A DNA stretch of 64,000 nucleotides from a bacterium (GTDB lineage: Bacteria; Arandabacterota; Arandabacteria; Arandabacterales; Arandabacteraceae), in NCBI GenBank assembly GCA_029933125.1, contig JAOZOU010000002.1, forward strand, positions 108,181-172,180. The letters are read 5' to 3'. A program made the position numbers and the translations under genes. The notes beneath the pieces are model-generated. The model was not told the DNA's origin. It searched no databases and saw nothing but the letters and a program-made list of their open reading frames with translations. Positions 42,456-51,089 of the stretch are shown piece by piece (within the stretch, counting starts at the first letter, position 1; each line of letters begins with the position of its first letter).

Positions 42456-44480
42456 CTATCCCGGGACCGATTGTCTCAGGTTCTGGGCTTTTTGGAGATG
42501 CAGAATTTCTACAGTGGCTCTCAGGATCTCTGCCACACTCCATGCCTGTGCTATGCAGCCATTGGGTCTGTGAGGAGGATCCCCGTCAAAGATCTCTGAG
42601 ATCGTTCCCAATCCTGCCCAGCGAAGATGCTCACGGAAAGGTTCAAGCTGGCTTCGAACGTAATCAAGTGTTTGAGGGGAGTAGCCATGAGCCTTAACGT
42701 AGGCAATGAGGTAGTGACCGAGAAGCCAAGGCCAAACTGTTCCCTGATGATAGGCATGGTCGCGAGCAACGAGATCTCCAAAATAGCGTCCTCTGTAGTT
42801 GGGATCCTGCGGGGCAAGGGTTCTGAGCCCATAGGGTGTGAGGAGATACTGTCCAACAACTTCGACGACCCGTTGCCACCTTTCCCTTCGGAGCACGGGA
42901 TGGGTAAGACTTATTGCAAAGATCTGATTAGGCCTCAGCGATGGATCTTTACCTTCAGGCGTAATGTTGTCATAAAGGTAGCCCCCATCCTCATTCCAGA
43001 ACAGGTTGTTGAATGCTTCACGGGTGCAAATTGCGAGGTCATCGTATTTGGCTTCTTCTGCCAATCCACCAAAGTCTGATGCAAACCTGGCCATGATCTT
43101 GAGCGCATTGTACCAGAGAGCATTGATCTCGACTGGTTTGCCGATGCGTGCAGTTATTACCCTATCTCCAACCTTCGCATCCATCCAGGTTAGTTGGACC
43201 CCCTCACATCCACCTCTGAGTAAGCCGTCCTCGTCCACGCCTATTCCAAAGAGGGTACCTTCAAGATGCTTATCAATGCATTGCCTGAGGCTAGGAAGGA
43301 TTTCAAAAATGAAGTCTCCATCACCTGTTGCCTCATAGTATTTCCAGGTGGCTTCGAAGAGCCAGAGCGTAGCATCTATGGTGTTGTAAAGGGTCTCCCC
43401 AGGTTCTTCCCCGAAGCGATTGGGAATGAGTCCATCTTTCATACTTGCGACAAAAGTCGCTATTATCTGACGAGCCTCTGCGAAGCGATGGGTGGCGAGA
43501 CAGACCCCGGGAAGGCTTATCATAGCGTCCCTTCCCCAGTCGGTGAACCAGGGATAGCCAGCTATTATACTCTTACCATTGGGCTTGCGATTGACTATGA
43601 AGGCATCAGCTGCAAGTGCAAGTCTTGAGACAAGGCGGTCCTCAGAGTCGGCAGCCTCAAGGCAGGCTCTTCGCCTCGCTCGTTCAATCTCAAGCCTTTC
43701 GTCAAAGTCACTTATAGGGTCGTGTCCTGCCGAGAAAGCCATTCTTGCACTCGAAGTAAACTCAAATGTGAAAACAAGCCTACCGGGCGAGAAAAGATCC
43801 TCAGTCGCCTCATATCCGCTTTCATCTTCTTTGCGATAGTAGAAGTTGTAATACCAGAGGGGCTGGTATTCGAATCTTCCCTTGGCGAAGGAGATTGTCA
43901 GTGGCACACCTGTTCCATCTTCGAAAGTAACCGAGGTCGGCTGAGCATCGAGAGTCACATTGAAGCCATCCAGGGCGCGAATAAGATCATGGTGGCTTCG
44001 CATCGCTATTAGGGGTCGGACCTCTAACAATATCTGACCTTCCCTTACCGTTTTGGGCACATGTTTAAGCCTATATATTACGCACGTTGTATTCTCACCA
44101 TGGCACATGAAAACCACTTTCTCAACTATGAGGCCATCTATGTCAAAAAGGAAGGTCGGGAAGGGATTGAGACTAAACTCCTTGAGATGACGGTAGCCCT
44201 CGGGATGGATCACATCGGCATACTGATGTGTTGAAATTGGATAGCGCTTCCCCTTCGCTATTATAACCTCTTCAAGGTCGGCAACAAGCAATCTGCGATC
44301 GGTGGGCGGGTTGTGTGATGCGATGAGGAGGCCATGATATCTCCGTGTTCTTACGCCACTAATAGTGCTTGACGCGTAGCCCCCCAGACCATTTGTCTCG
44401 AGATATTCTCTCTCAAGTGAGAGATCAAGATTTCTGATTTCTTCCTGGCCGAGCTTAATCAGCTCCACTTTCGGCTCCAA
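42456..44480 (-). CDS. Glycogen debranching enzyme (amylo-alpha-1,6-glucosidase)
   Basis: 674 aa. The N-terminal GDE_N domain starts with EYLETNGLGGYASSTISGVRT and has RRYHGLL. The C-terminal (alpha/alpha)6-like GDE domain has AGYPWFTDWGRDAMISLPG with the catalytic-region Asp, LYNTIDATLWLFEA, LTWMDAKVGDRVITARIGKPVEINALWYN and RDHAYHQGTVWPWLLGHY. It removes alpha-1,6 branches in glycogen breakdown. It overlaps the preceding heme-type gene by 26 bp and closes a minus-strand operon; a metabolic link to the four membrane genes is not obvious. The imperfect hairpin at about 42432-42460 may end the unit. Confidence 0.9.
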   Translation of the reverse strand: MEPKVELIKLGQEEIRNLDLSLEREYLETNGLGGYASSTISGVRTRRYHGLLIASHNPPTDRRLLVADLEEVIIAKGKRYPISTHQYADVIHPEGYRHLKEFSLNPFPTFLFDIDGLIVEKVVFMCHGENTTCVIYRLKHVPKTVREGQILLEVRPLIAMRSHHDLIRALDGFNVTLDAQPTSVTFEDGTGVPLTISFAKGRFEYQPLWYYNFYYRKEDESGYEATEDLFSPGRLVFTFEFTSSARMAFSAGHDPISDFDERLEIERARRRACLEAADSEDRLVSRLALAADAFIVNRKPNGKSIIAGYPWFTDWGRDAMISLPGVCLATHRFAEARQIIATFVASMKDGLIPNRFGEEPGETLYNTIDATLWLFEATWKYYEATGDGDFIFEILPSLRQCIDKHLEGTLFGIGVDEDGLLRGGCEGVQLTWMDAKVGDRVITARIGKPVEINALWYNALKIMARFASDFGGLAEEAKYDDLAICTREAFNNLFWNEDGGYLYDNITPEGKDPSLRPNQIFAISLTHPVLRRERWQRVVEVVGQYLLTPYGLRTLAPQDPNYRGRYFGDLVARDHAYHQGTVWPWLLGHYLIAYVKAHGYSPQTLDYVRSQLEPFREHLRWAGLGTISEIFDGDPPHRPNGCIAQAWSVAEILRATVEILHLQKAQNLRQSVPG

Positions 44481-45078
44481 TTGCTTTCAGGAATTCAAGG
44501 ATGCTTTGGGATTCGGGCTTGCTTATCCATGAAGGGTCCTTCTTCCGCATTTTTTCAACAGTCAACTCCCAGTCCTCGGGTGATTTACGAGCCGTAAGTG
44601 CTTTTTCAAGGCGATGGCATTTGGAACACTTGATAGCAAAAATGTCCCTGCCAGCGGTGAGGGTTTTAGCCGATTCTGGTGCAACCTGAGTCCTGAGACC
44701 GGGCTTGAGGATACCTGTAACGAAAACAGCATAGCCAAGAACGAGAAGCACACTTCCAATAGTAAAGAGGCGATTGCGGAGCTCCGGATATCTTTCAACA
44801 ATAACAATCTTGGCAAGAAACAGCGGGACCATGAGACTTCCCAGGAGAAAAAGGACGAAGGGGTAGCCCTCGAGCCTACCCTCGCCCCTTAGCTGCCCGA
44901 GACTCAGGCTCAAAACAATTGCCGCAAAGGAGAGTATGGTCAGAGAGCCGGCTACTCTATGAAAGATACGCAGCAACTTTGCGTGCGAGGTGTGAGGTGA
45001 GCCCAGAAGATGCAACATGGTAAAATATGCGGCAGAAATGGATCCAATAAAGCACACAAGCTCGGCAAGATATAACAT
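44455..45078 (-). CDS. Membrane protein with C-terminal CxxCH heme-binding motif
   Basis: 207 aa from ATG 45078 (GAGGTG upstream); a TTG at 45135 is in frame but weaker. Four to five hydrophobic helices (LAELVCFIGSISAAYFTMLH, GSLTILSFAAIVLSLSLG, YPFVLFLLGSLMVPLFLA, LFTIGSVLLVLGYAVFVTGI) are followed by a soluble tail with CSKCH and, later, MRKKDPSWISK. This is a small c-type-cytochrome domain with a possible Met axial ligand. It is the last of four membrane genes in the unit from 48460, and overlaps the debranching-enzyme gene by 26 bp. It may move electrons for the unknown complex. Confidence 0.65.
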   Translation of the reverse strand: MLYLAELVCFIGSISAAYFTMLHLLGSPHTSHAKLLRIFHRVAGSLTILSFAAIVLSLSLGQLRGEGRLEGYPFVLFLLGSLMVPLFLAKIVIVERYPELRNRLFTIGSVLLVLGYAVFVTGILKPGLRTQVAPESAKTLTAGRDIFAIKCSKCHRLEKALTARKSPEDWELTVEKMRKKDPSWISKPESQSILEFLKAIGAESGAD

Positions 45079-45159
45079 GGCTATTTGACACCTCAAATGT
45101 GCGTTGAGACTATCAATTTCGAACTTATGTGTCAATCCAATATCATGGCGCTAGAGCAT

Positions 45160-45786
45160 CTAATGAACGATGCCCAGCCAGTCAGTGAAGAGGAATTGGA
45201 ATCGACCAATCAGCAGGCTAACACGCCCCATGACGTTATAGCCGAAGGTCGCGCCGAATCCAATCATCAGGAAGGTTATACCTACCTTGGAAAGGGTCTT
45301 GAGGGGTCCCCTGTGTTCGGCTGAGAAATAGAAATAGATGAGGGTCGTGGAAACACCTATGAGTAGAATGAGTGCGGAAAGAGCTTCCCCCAGTGGCATC
45401 CCTCTTGGATTGAACATTGTATCCTGAGCTTGCTGAAGAATTCTTACCTGAATATAGGATGGTATGACATAGCCTGCCCAGGCAGCGATGTAGAAGGCGA
45501 CGGGATAGCGCGAGATCCATTCAGTTCTGCGAAAGAGCCTGGTGAACATCAGAAGCCCAAGAATGCCGCCAACGAGCAGAACATGGTGACCCTCCTGAAA
45601 AACTGGAACCCAGAGTTTCTTATAGGCTGCCGAGAAGAAGTATTGAACGAGGTAGTAGCCAGCAGATACCCCTACGAGCAGGTGCTCAGCAAACCTGTAG
45701 AAGGGATTATCCTTATAAAGAAACGAGAAGATCGCAAGCGTTAGTATGCCCGCTACCCATATGCCTAGGTCATGAGTCACAGCCAT
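45160..45786 (-). CDS. Unknown six-helix membrane protein (DUF6754 cluster)
   Basis: 208 aa with about six hydrophobic stretches, for example LGIWVAGILTLAIFSFLY, HHVLLVGGILGLLMFTRLF and LIGVSTTLIYFYFSA. Charged loops hold conserved-looking FYRFAEHLLVGVSAGYYLVQ. I do not recognise a named family. It is 81 bp ahead of the heme-type gene and 9 bp after the single-span protein, so it is part of the same unit. Confidence 0.55.
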   Translation of the reverse strand: MAVTHDLGIWVAGILTLAIFSFLYKDNPFYRFAEHLLVGVSAGYYLVQYFFSAAYKKLWVPVFQEGHHVLLVGGILGLLMFTRLFRRTEWISRYPVAFYIAAWAGYVIPSYIQVRILQQAQDTMFNPRGMPLGEALSALILLIGVSTTLIYFYFSAEHRGPLKTLSKVGITFLMIGFGATFGYNVMGRVSLLIGRFQFLFTDWLGIVH

Positions 45787-45795
45787 AGTGCTTCC

Positions 45796-46629
45796 TCACT
45801 TTTGCTCCCTGCGTTTAGCTCTGCGGAACAGAAAGTAACCAACATTCCCGACGAGGATAAAGGCAAGCATAAGTGCATGTGCAACAGACTGAGCATCCAT
45901 ACCTCGTATGCCCATCCCAGGTGCGTTGATCAGTTTTTCATATTCAGCTGCACCTTTAAGCCCTCCCAGAAATCCTGGAATCTGCCCAGCCTTGTAATAC
46001 GGGTATATCAGAATAGCCTGGATAGCCGTGTTTCCAGATATTACCCTGGCGCCATATCTTCCCCCCGCCCAGATTGCCCAGTATTCGGAAAGTGCACTTC
46101 CCGAGATTGACACCACAAGAGCAATGTCACGATAGGTTTCCACATTCTTCATGATGGGGATCTCGTAGACGCTCTTGCCGTACTGGTCAGTTGGATAGGT
46201 CGCCTTGAAGCTTTCACCCAGCCTCAGCATTGTTCCTGACCAGTCCGGATTGTAACCGAGGAAGACATAGTCAACTCCATAAGTTTTCCCATAGCGATTT
46301 GCGGCCTCGGTGAGCAAACGCTCTGCAATACCTGTTCCGCCTGCATAGGTTGTGATTGCGATGACCTTGATGCCTCTCGAGAATGCGTGTTTCAACACGG
46401 CCACAGCCATTGGGTTGAGTTCAGCCATCACATCGCCTTCGTAATCGAAGGACAGCAGTATGATATCGCCAGGCTTAAGGGCAGCCATTTCTCGGTAGAA
46501 ATTCATTGTTTCTTCGGAGATTTGAACTGGAAAGCCGAGTGGAACAATTATCGGTATCGCCACGGCGAGACCAACAGAGAGGAAGATGATCCGCCTGTCG
46601 ATTGACATCATACGATCATAAAAAGCCAT
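45796..46629 (-). CDS. Unknown bitopic membrane protein with an exposed domain (DUF6754 cluster)
   Basis: 277 aa. One N-terminal helix (IIFLSVGLAVAIPIIVPLG) and one C-terminal helix (AHALMLAFILVGNVGYFLFRRAK) enclose a roughly 210-residue soluble domain. It contains KPGDIILLSFDYEGDVMAEL, KVIAITTYAGGTGIAERLL and GVDYVFLGYNPDWSG, a Rossmann-like alternation without a catalytic motif I can name. ATG overlaps the preceding stop (TGATG), indicating coupled translation with the 46629-47270 protein. Confidence 0.6.
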   Translation of the reverse strand: MAFYDRMMSIDRRIIFLSVGLAVAIPIIVPLGFPVQISEETMNFYREMAALKPGDIILLSFDYEGDVMAELNPMAVAVLKHAFSRGIKVIAITTYAGGTGIAERLLTEAANRYGKTYGVDYVFLGYNPDWSGTMLRLGESFKATYPTDQYGKSVYEIPIMKNVETYRDIALVVSISGSALSEYWAIWAGGRYGARVISGNTAIQAILIYPYYKAGQIPGFLGGLKGAAEYEKLINAPGMGIRGMDAQSVAHALMLAFILVGNVGYFLFRRAKRREQK

Positions 46630-47270
46630 CAGTCCGTCTTCCCCAGATAAGTCTGTTCTATGCCCAGGATGATCTTTATCGCCGTGGCGGTCATCCCAAG
46701 TCCTACCCCTATCATAATTCCCCGCTTCGCTGCAGCGTTAGGCACATTGAGCACCCAATCGGAGATGGCAACAAGTGATATCTTCACTCCGAAAATCGAA
46801 CCTGACAGGTAACTTCCTATGGGTACACGTCCGAGCATGACCAGCGCACCTGCGATGAGCAGCAGGGTCGCATGGAATGTTCTCGCTCTGAATGCTCGAT
46901 ACGAGGCTGAAGCAACGAAGAAGGCAAGGAGCGAAAACATGGTTGATTGCATAGGAACCTGGACGTTGTTGAAAAGCCACGGATATGGACCCTCGGCAGT
47001 TTTCCATATGAGGGCAGCCAAGACTGTTATGGCGAGTCCGGCCAGGGTTACATAACTGTATTGCCAGTTCTCTCTTTTCCTGTTGATCTTTATGTAATGA
47101 TAGCGGATGAGGCTCCAGGTTCCGAGAATGAAAGTAAACCCCAGAACAACCTGCTTCCAATCGAGAATTGTGTTATAGGCTTCTTTGAAGAAGGCAGCCG
47201 GCGTGAAGAATTGTATAAGCATAAGCATGCCGATGGCAAAAGCTAGTATGATCGGTCCCTGACGCTTCAT
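46629..47270 (-). CDS. Unknown six-helix membrane protein (DUF6754 cluster)
   Basis: 213 aa, with hydrophobic segments such as PIILAFAIGMLMLIQFFTP, QVVLGFTFILGTWSLI and FSLLAFFVASASYRAF. Short charged loops (RYHYIKINRKRENWQY) separate them. No known family recognised. It follows the DUF6754 gene by eight bases and is coupled by TGATG to the next gene. Confidence 0.55.
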   Translation of the reverse strand: MKRQGPIILAFAIGMLMLIQFFTPAAFFKEAYNTILDWKQVVLGFTFILGTWSLIRYHYIKINRKRENWQYSYVTLAGLAITVLAALIWKTAEGPYPWLFNNVQVPMQSTMFSLLAFFVASASYRAFRARTFHATLLLIAGALVMLGRVPIGSYLSGSIFGVKISLVAISDWVLNVPNAAAKRGIMIGVGLGMTATAIKIILGIEQTYLGKTD

Positions 47271-47278
47271 TGCCCTTC

Positions 47279-48460
47279 CTATCCGAACGCTTTGCGAATC
47301 ATTTCAGCGATCTCCGGTCTCACGAGGTATAGCAGAACAACACCAATGGCCGCTCCAATAATGATTGCCTTAGCGTAATCTTGAGCCTTGAGAGCTCCAA
47401 GTAGCAGCGGCTGGCGAGAGAGATAGACACTTCCAGCGTAAAGCTCCTCACCAATCAGGGTATAATCACAGGCACTGATGAAGAAGGGAAGCTGGGCATC
47501 TGCATCAGTTCCTGCGATCTGGATTGCACCCGTTGCATTTCCTGTCTCAGCAAGCACAAGTGATTCTGCGTAGAAGCGACCCATGAAGAAGTTGGTTGCA
47601 GGCTTCTCGCGCATCATTAGACCCGCAACTGCTGCAGCAAATCCAAATTGGCTGAAGGTCACATAGAAGACATCCTGACTTCGAAACATGTGGGGCTTGC
47701 CAACCGCCGAGAAGGATTCACGCACGACCTGCTGGGCGACTGCCATAACAATTGGGTCGCGATTTGGCACGAGGAGCCTCGTGCCATATTCACCAGCCTT
47801 CTTGGCTACCTGCCCGAGTATGTCTATGGCTGCAACAGTTGCCACTTCATCCATTGCCTCAAGTCCTGGTACATAGAGAATTGGACGCCCCATCTCAGTT
47901 GCTCTCCCGACTGCTTCTTCTATTGCCTCGAGACCTGCTATGCGTCGGATGAAAAGGCTCGCTCCGCGCCTTGCTCTTTCAACGAAGGTGACAACAGCTG
48001 CTATGAAAAGAATCGTAGCAATAAGAATGTTAGTATGGCTCCTGTCAAGATATTGTCGCTCAGGTCTTAGAGGCTGACTTTGATTGGATAAAATGATCAT
48101 TTTTGGCGCATAAGTGGCAAGCCTGTATACGTAGGAAGTGTCCTTTGAAAGATGGGAATCAACGAAAAGTGTATCATTTGCACGATTCATGCCTGCACGC
48201 ACCCAGCCAGCATGTGTCATGACCTCGGCGAAAGAGGATGAATCCGTGAAAGTTGTGATCTCAACTGGTGAGACCCCATGATGAGCACGCCAAACCTCAT
48301 AGCGGATAATCGAATCAGGAGGAAGTGGAGGCTTCCACCTGACAGTAAGGCTGTTTCCCCAATCATTAGGGGTATCGTTCACCTCGATAAGTGCAGGTGT
48401 GACTGCACAAGGCAGATGGGTAGTCAGAGAAAGCAACATGAAAGCGGTTGTAAGCAACAT
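47279..48460 (-). CDS. DUF6754-like exported membrane protein with fibronectin-III-type domain
   Basis: 393 aa from the ATG at 48460, eight bases after GGGAGA; the in-frame extension to 48691 is untranslated leader. A signal peptide (MLLTTAFMLLSLTTHLPCA) leads into a fibronectin-III-like domain (SLTVRWKPPLPPDSIIRYEVWR). Then come a helix near residue 150 (TNILIATILFIAAVVTFV), a cytosolic alpha/beta domain (RPILYVPGLEAMDEVATVAA, GAIQIAGTDADAQLPFFISA) and a C-terminal helix. The alpha/beta part fits the DUF6754 domain as I know it. It opens a minus-strand set of four membrane genes; the function is unknown. Confidence 0.6.
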   Translation of the reverse strand: MLLTTAFMLLSLTTHLPCAVTPALIEVNDTPNDWGNSLTVRWKPPLPPDSIIRYEVWRAHHGVSPVEITTFTDSSSFAEVMTHAGWVRAGMNRANDTLFVDSHLSKDTSYVYRLATYAPKMIILSNQSQPLRPERQYLDRSHTNILIATILFIAAVVTFVERARRGASLFIRRIAGLEAIEEAVGRATEMGRPILYVPGLEAMDEVATVAAIDILGQVAKKAGEYGTRLLVPNRDPIVMAVAQQVVRESFSAVGKPHMFRSQDVFYVTFSQFGFAAAVAGLMMREKPATNFFMGRFYAESLVLAETGNATGAIQIAGTDADAQLPFFISACDYTLIGEELYAGSVYLSRQPLLLGALKAQDYAKAIIIGAAIGVVLLYLVRPEIAEMIRKAFG

Positions 48461-48780
48461 TCGAGAAATCTCCCGACGCATATTGTGAAGGTTAGCACAG
48501 GGGATGGGTTGAGTAAACAGGTATTGTTTATGGGCGCTGGTGAGATTGTTCTTGGCAAAAGAGTTAGGGATGAAAGCTGGTATCTGGCGAGAGGGTATAA
48601 CGTCGTCCGGGATAGCCCCAGCTCTCATCCCCTGCATTTCCGGGTGTCGATACCGCGATCGACCCCTCCACGCTAAGCTCTCTATCGGCACTTTCGTGCA
48701 ATGGTTTTAGAATGTTTTGGAATGTGCAGTCTGGTTGACGCCTCTTAAGCACGGTGGTAGGATTAGCCAAGGCAGGGGAG
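48461..48780. other. Divergent intergenic region between the DUF6754 operon and the 48781 gene
   Basis: About 320 bp with no gene. A plus-strand promoter candidate is listed separately. A weak minus-strand TTTACT-N17-TAACCT can be found near 48485-48515. Confidence 0.45.
48735..48763 (+). promoter_or_regulatory. Candidate sigma70 promoter of the 48781 gene
   Basis: TTGACG at 48735-48740, 17-bp spacer, TAGGAT at 48758-48763. The start site would fall near 48770, about ten bases before the ATG at 48781 and just including its AAGGCAGGGG ribosome site. This also argues against the upstream in-frame GTG at 48754. Confidence 0.5.
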
Positions 48781-50274
48781 ATGGATTTGAAGACGCAAGT
48801 GAAGGTTACTGACAGCGAGAGGGTTGATTTCGACGGTCCCTTCATCTTTTGCGACTATTGGGCAAGTGTGCTCAATCTCAAGGAGATAGTTAATCTCGAA
48901 GCCCTGACGAGCGCAGGACTCTCCCTTGAGGTTTTCAGGAAAATCCTCAACCGACCTTCTGCTGCTCTGCCAAGACTTGGCTACTACATTGTCGCATCGG
49001 TATTCAAACCCTTCACTATGATTTTCTTTGGTTTCCTGCGGCTCTTCGGGTATCGCCGGCGGGAGACACCAGAGCCTTATCAGCGTGATGAGATGCGCCG
49101 CCTTCTTTACAAACACACTCTAAGGGTGGAATCCAAGCCAGGTGGGCTTGCTGAAATTTTCTCCAATGGCAGTCAGGTTGCCAAGGAGACTGTGAATCCT
49201 CTGCGGCTGCGGGCCTCATGCAGCATGTTTTTTGCAAGATACAAAGTCTTTCTGGCTTCGCTTGTTGCTCTCGGTTACGGAGCTCTCATAGGTCCAATCT
49301 CAAGCCTTTTCGCTAAAGGGCATTCTCTTGTACCTTATCTCGGTGTTCTATCCTATCCCATTGTGCTTCTCATATTGTGGCTTATGTTTGATGACTTACT
49401 AACTGCAATCGTTGCGCCTCTACCTCTGATTGCAATAAGAATGATAATAAGAGCTGGACAGGGGTTTCAGGGCTTTGTGATCGCCATAGTCGGGACAGCC
49501 TTGATTCTCTATCTTGTTGAGTGGTTCTTCATCCCACGCTCTTTACCGCCAGCCCTTTATCTCTATGTCAATGATCGCGAAAGCAGGTTCTTTCCCTATA
49601 GGCCTGGTCATGAACCTTACTGGCTTGAAGGTAAGTACTACTGGGTTTGGCGCTTTGTGACTCTTGCGCCAGCTGAGCTCATTAAGTTCTGGGAAAAGGA
49701 TTGGGAGCGACTTGAAATATGGATACGAGCTGATGGGGAAAACCGTGGCTCTATTGAATGGATAGTCACTGATTGGCACTACAGGGAGCTGTGGTTTCGA
49801 TATGAGCGTCTTGTCGGCAGACTAACCCGTGAAATGTACTCAAATCTACTGAGGAAGGAGATAGGCTCTGATACCAACCTCAGCTGGATCATCGATGTGG
49901 ATATGGATCTCGTTTTCCACTCGCCCGTTGTAAGGGGGATTCATCTTGTAAGGGGAAAGAGCCTGTCGCTTGGAAAGAGATGTCTTTCTATTCTGGGTGC
50001 GATTTTCCGCAGGAGACTTCTTGAGGATCCTGAACAGCATAAGCACCGTCTTGAGCTACTTGAAATCCAGGGCAGCGAATTTCTAGATGATGTTCCTGAG
50101 CACTTTAGAACCATGGCTACGCGGAAGCTCTTGAGCATGCCATGGTCATACTGGCGCTTCCCCAGGGGAGTTAGATCCAGACGTACCTTCTTCGTCTATG
50201 GGGGTGCCAATTCTTTGGGCGATGGACCTGAGCTTGCATCAGATCCACGATTCCAAATAAAAGAGCCCAGGTAG
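48781..50274 (+). CDS. Unknown multi-span membrane protein
   Basis: 497 aa. The N-terminal ~120 residues are soluble and charged. Four or five hydrophobic helices lie between about 75 and 260 (KPFTMIFFGFLRLFG, VFLASLVALGYGALIGPISS, YPIVLLILWLMF, FVIAIVGTALILYLVEWFFI). The C-terminal half is a cytosolic, Trp- and Arg-rich domain (GKYYWVWRFVTLAPAELIKF, GSIEWIVTDWHYRELWFRYE). No known family recognised. The stop codon lies in the loop of the hairpin that terminates the convergent gene. Single gene. Confidence 0.55.
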   Translation: MDLKTQVKVTDSERVDFDGPFIFCDYWASVLNLKEIVNLEALTSAGLSLEVFRKILNRPSAALPRLGYYIVASVFKPFTMIFFGFLRLFGYRRRETPEPYQRDEMRRLLYKHTLRVESKPGGLAEIFSNGSQVAKETVNPLRLRASCSMFFARYKVFLASLVALGYGALIGPISSLFAKGHSLVPYLGVLSYPIVLLILWLMFDDLLTAIVAPLPLIAIRMIIRAGQGFQGFVIAIVGTALILYLVEWFFIPRSLPPALYLYVNDRESRFFPYRPGHEPYWLEGKYYWVWRFVTLAPAELIKFWEKDWERLEIWIRADGENRGSIEWIVTDWHYRELWFRYERLVGRLTREMYSNLLRKEIGSDTNLSWIIDVDMDLVFHSPVVRGIHLVRGKSLSLGKRCLSILGAIFRRRLLEDPEQHKHRLELLEIQGSEFLDDVPEHFRTMATRKLLSMPWSYWRFPRGVRSRRTFFVYGGANSLGDGPELASDPRFQIKEPR

Positions 50275-50289
50275 TAAACCTGGGCTCTT
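50254..50289 (-). terminator. Terminator of the lipoprotein gene; its loop contains the stop of the opposite gene
   Basis: An 11-bp perfect stem AAGAGCCCAGG / CCTGGGCTCTT around TAGTAAA (50261-50289). On the minus strand it is followed by TTATTTGG after the stem's own T residues. The loop TAG is the stop of the plus-strand gene at 48781-50274. Confidence 0.8.
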
Positions 50290-50303
50290 GATACCTTTGC
50301 TGG

Positions 50304-50894
50304 CTAGAGCTGCCCATCGATAAGCGATTCGCCCTCTTCGGTAACAACCACTATGGGCTTTATTTTCTCAATCAGAGCATTGAGCTGCTTAGCGGCATTG
50401 GAAAGATGCGTAAGAGTAGTGTCCTTGGTCTGATCAGATATCTTCTCAATTGATGTCAATTGGTTCTTCACAACTTCGAAGCCAGCCTTTGTTTTATCCG
50501 TCGACTTAAGCGCAGCCTTATTGATATTATCGATAGCCTTCCTAATATCCTCTGAGGCTTCAGTGTACATTCCGTACTGTACCTCGCGATATGCTCTTGA
50601 GATGTGAGCTCGAGCATTAAGAATAGGTAGATAGTAGAACTGGAGAATGTCCACGAAATCGGTGACGCCCTTGAACTGTTCAAGAGCCTTCTCGCGATAT
50701 TTTTTGCTAGTTATGCGCTTGTTGATGGACTCGTTTAGATCCATCAAGGCTTCCCTTACCGCGGGAATTGACCGCTCTATTTCTGTAAATGTTGCCTTCT
50801 CGACCTCTGGATCCCAGGGCCTCTGCTTTTCACCACAGGATACCAGTACGAAAGCGACAGCCATCACGGAAATGACTACCAATAGATGTCTCAT
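50304..50894 (-). CDS. Hypothetical lipoprotein
   Basis: 196 aa from the ATG at 50894 behind AGGGGGT; the ATG at 50939 is less likely. The lipobox is VLVSC, with the lipidated Cys at about residue 20. The mature part is mostly alpha-helical and Lys/Ile/Thr-rich, with patterns like REALMDLNESINKRITSKKY and AYREVQYGMYTEASEDIRKA that suggest helical repeats. No family recognised. No nearby operon partners. Confidence 0.65.
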   Translation of the reverse strand: MRHLLVVISVMAVAFVLVSCGEKQRPWDPEVEKATFTEIERSIPAVREALMDLNESINKRITSKKYREKALEQFKGVTDFVDILQFYYLPILNARAHISRAYREVQYGMYTEASEDIRKAIDNINKAALKSTDKTKAGFEVVKNQLTSIEKISDQTKDTTLTHLSNAAKQLNALIEKIKPIVVVTEEGESLIDGQL

Positions 50895-51089
50895 CTCATA
50901 CCCCCTTATTGGTTTAGTGTCCATAGACTTAGCCCGCAAACTTCCCGCTTCACCTCCTTCTTGGCAATTTCCAATGCACTACCGTTAGCTTCGTGATACC
51001 CTAACAAAAGACCTGCGAAGGGTCAAGTGAAAATCTTGAGTTGTTGACAAAGGCTAGAACATGGATTTAGCTTGAGCGTGGGTAGCAAA

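Noticed and set aside
48461-48691. N-terminal extension of the DUF6754 gene
   Set aside because: The ATG at 48460 has a ribosome site and gives a clear signal peptide; the extension has neither.
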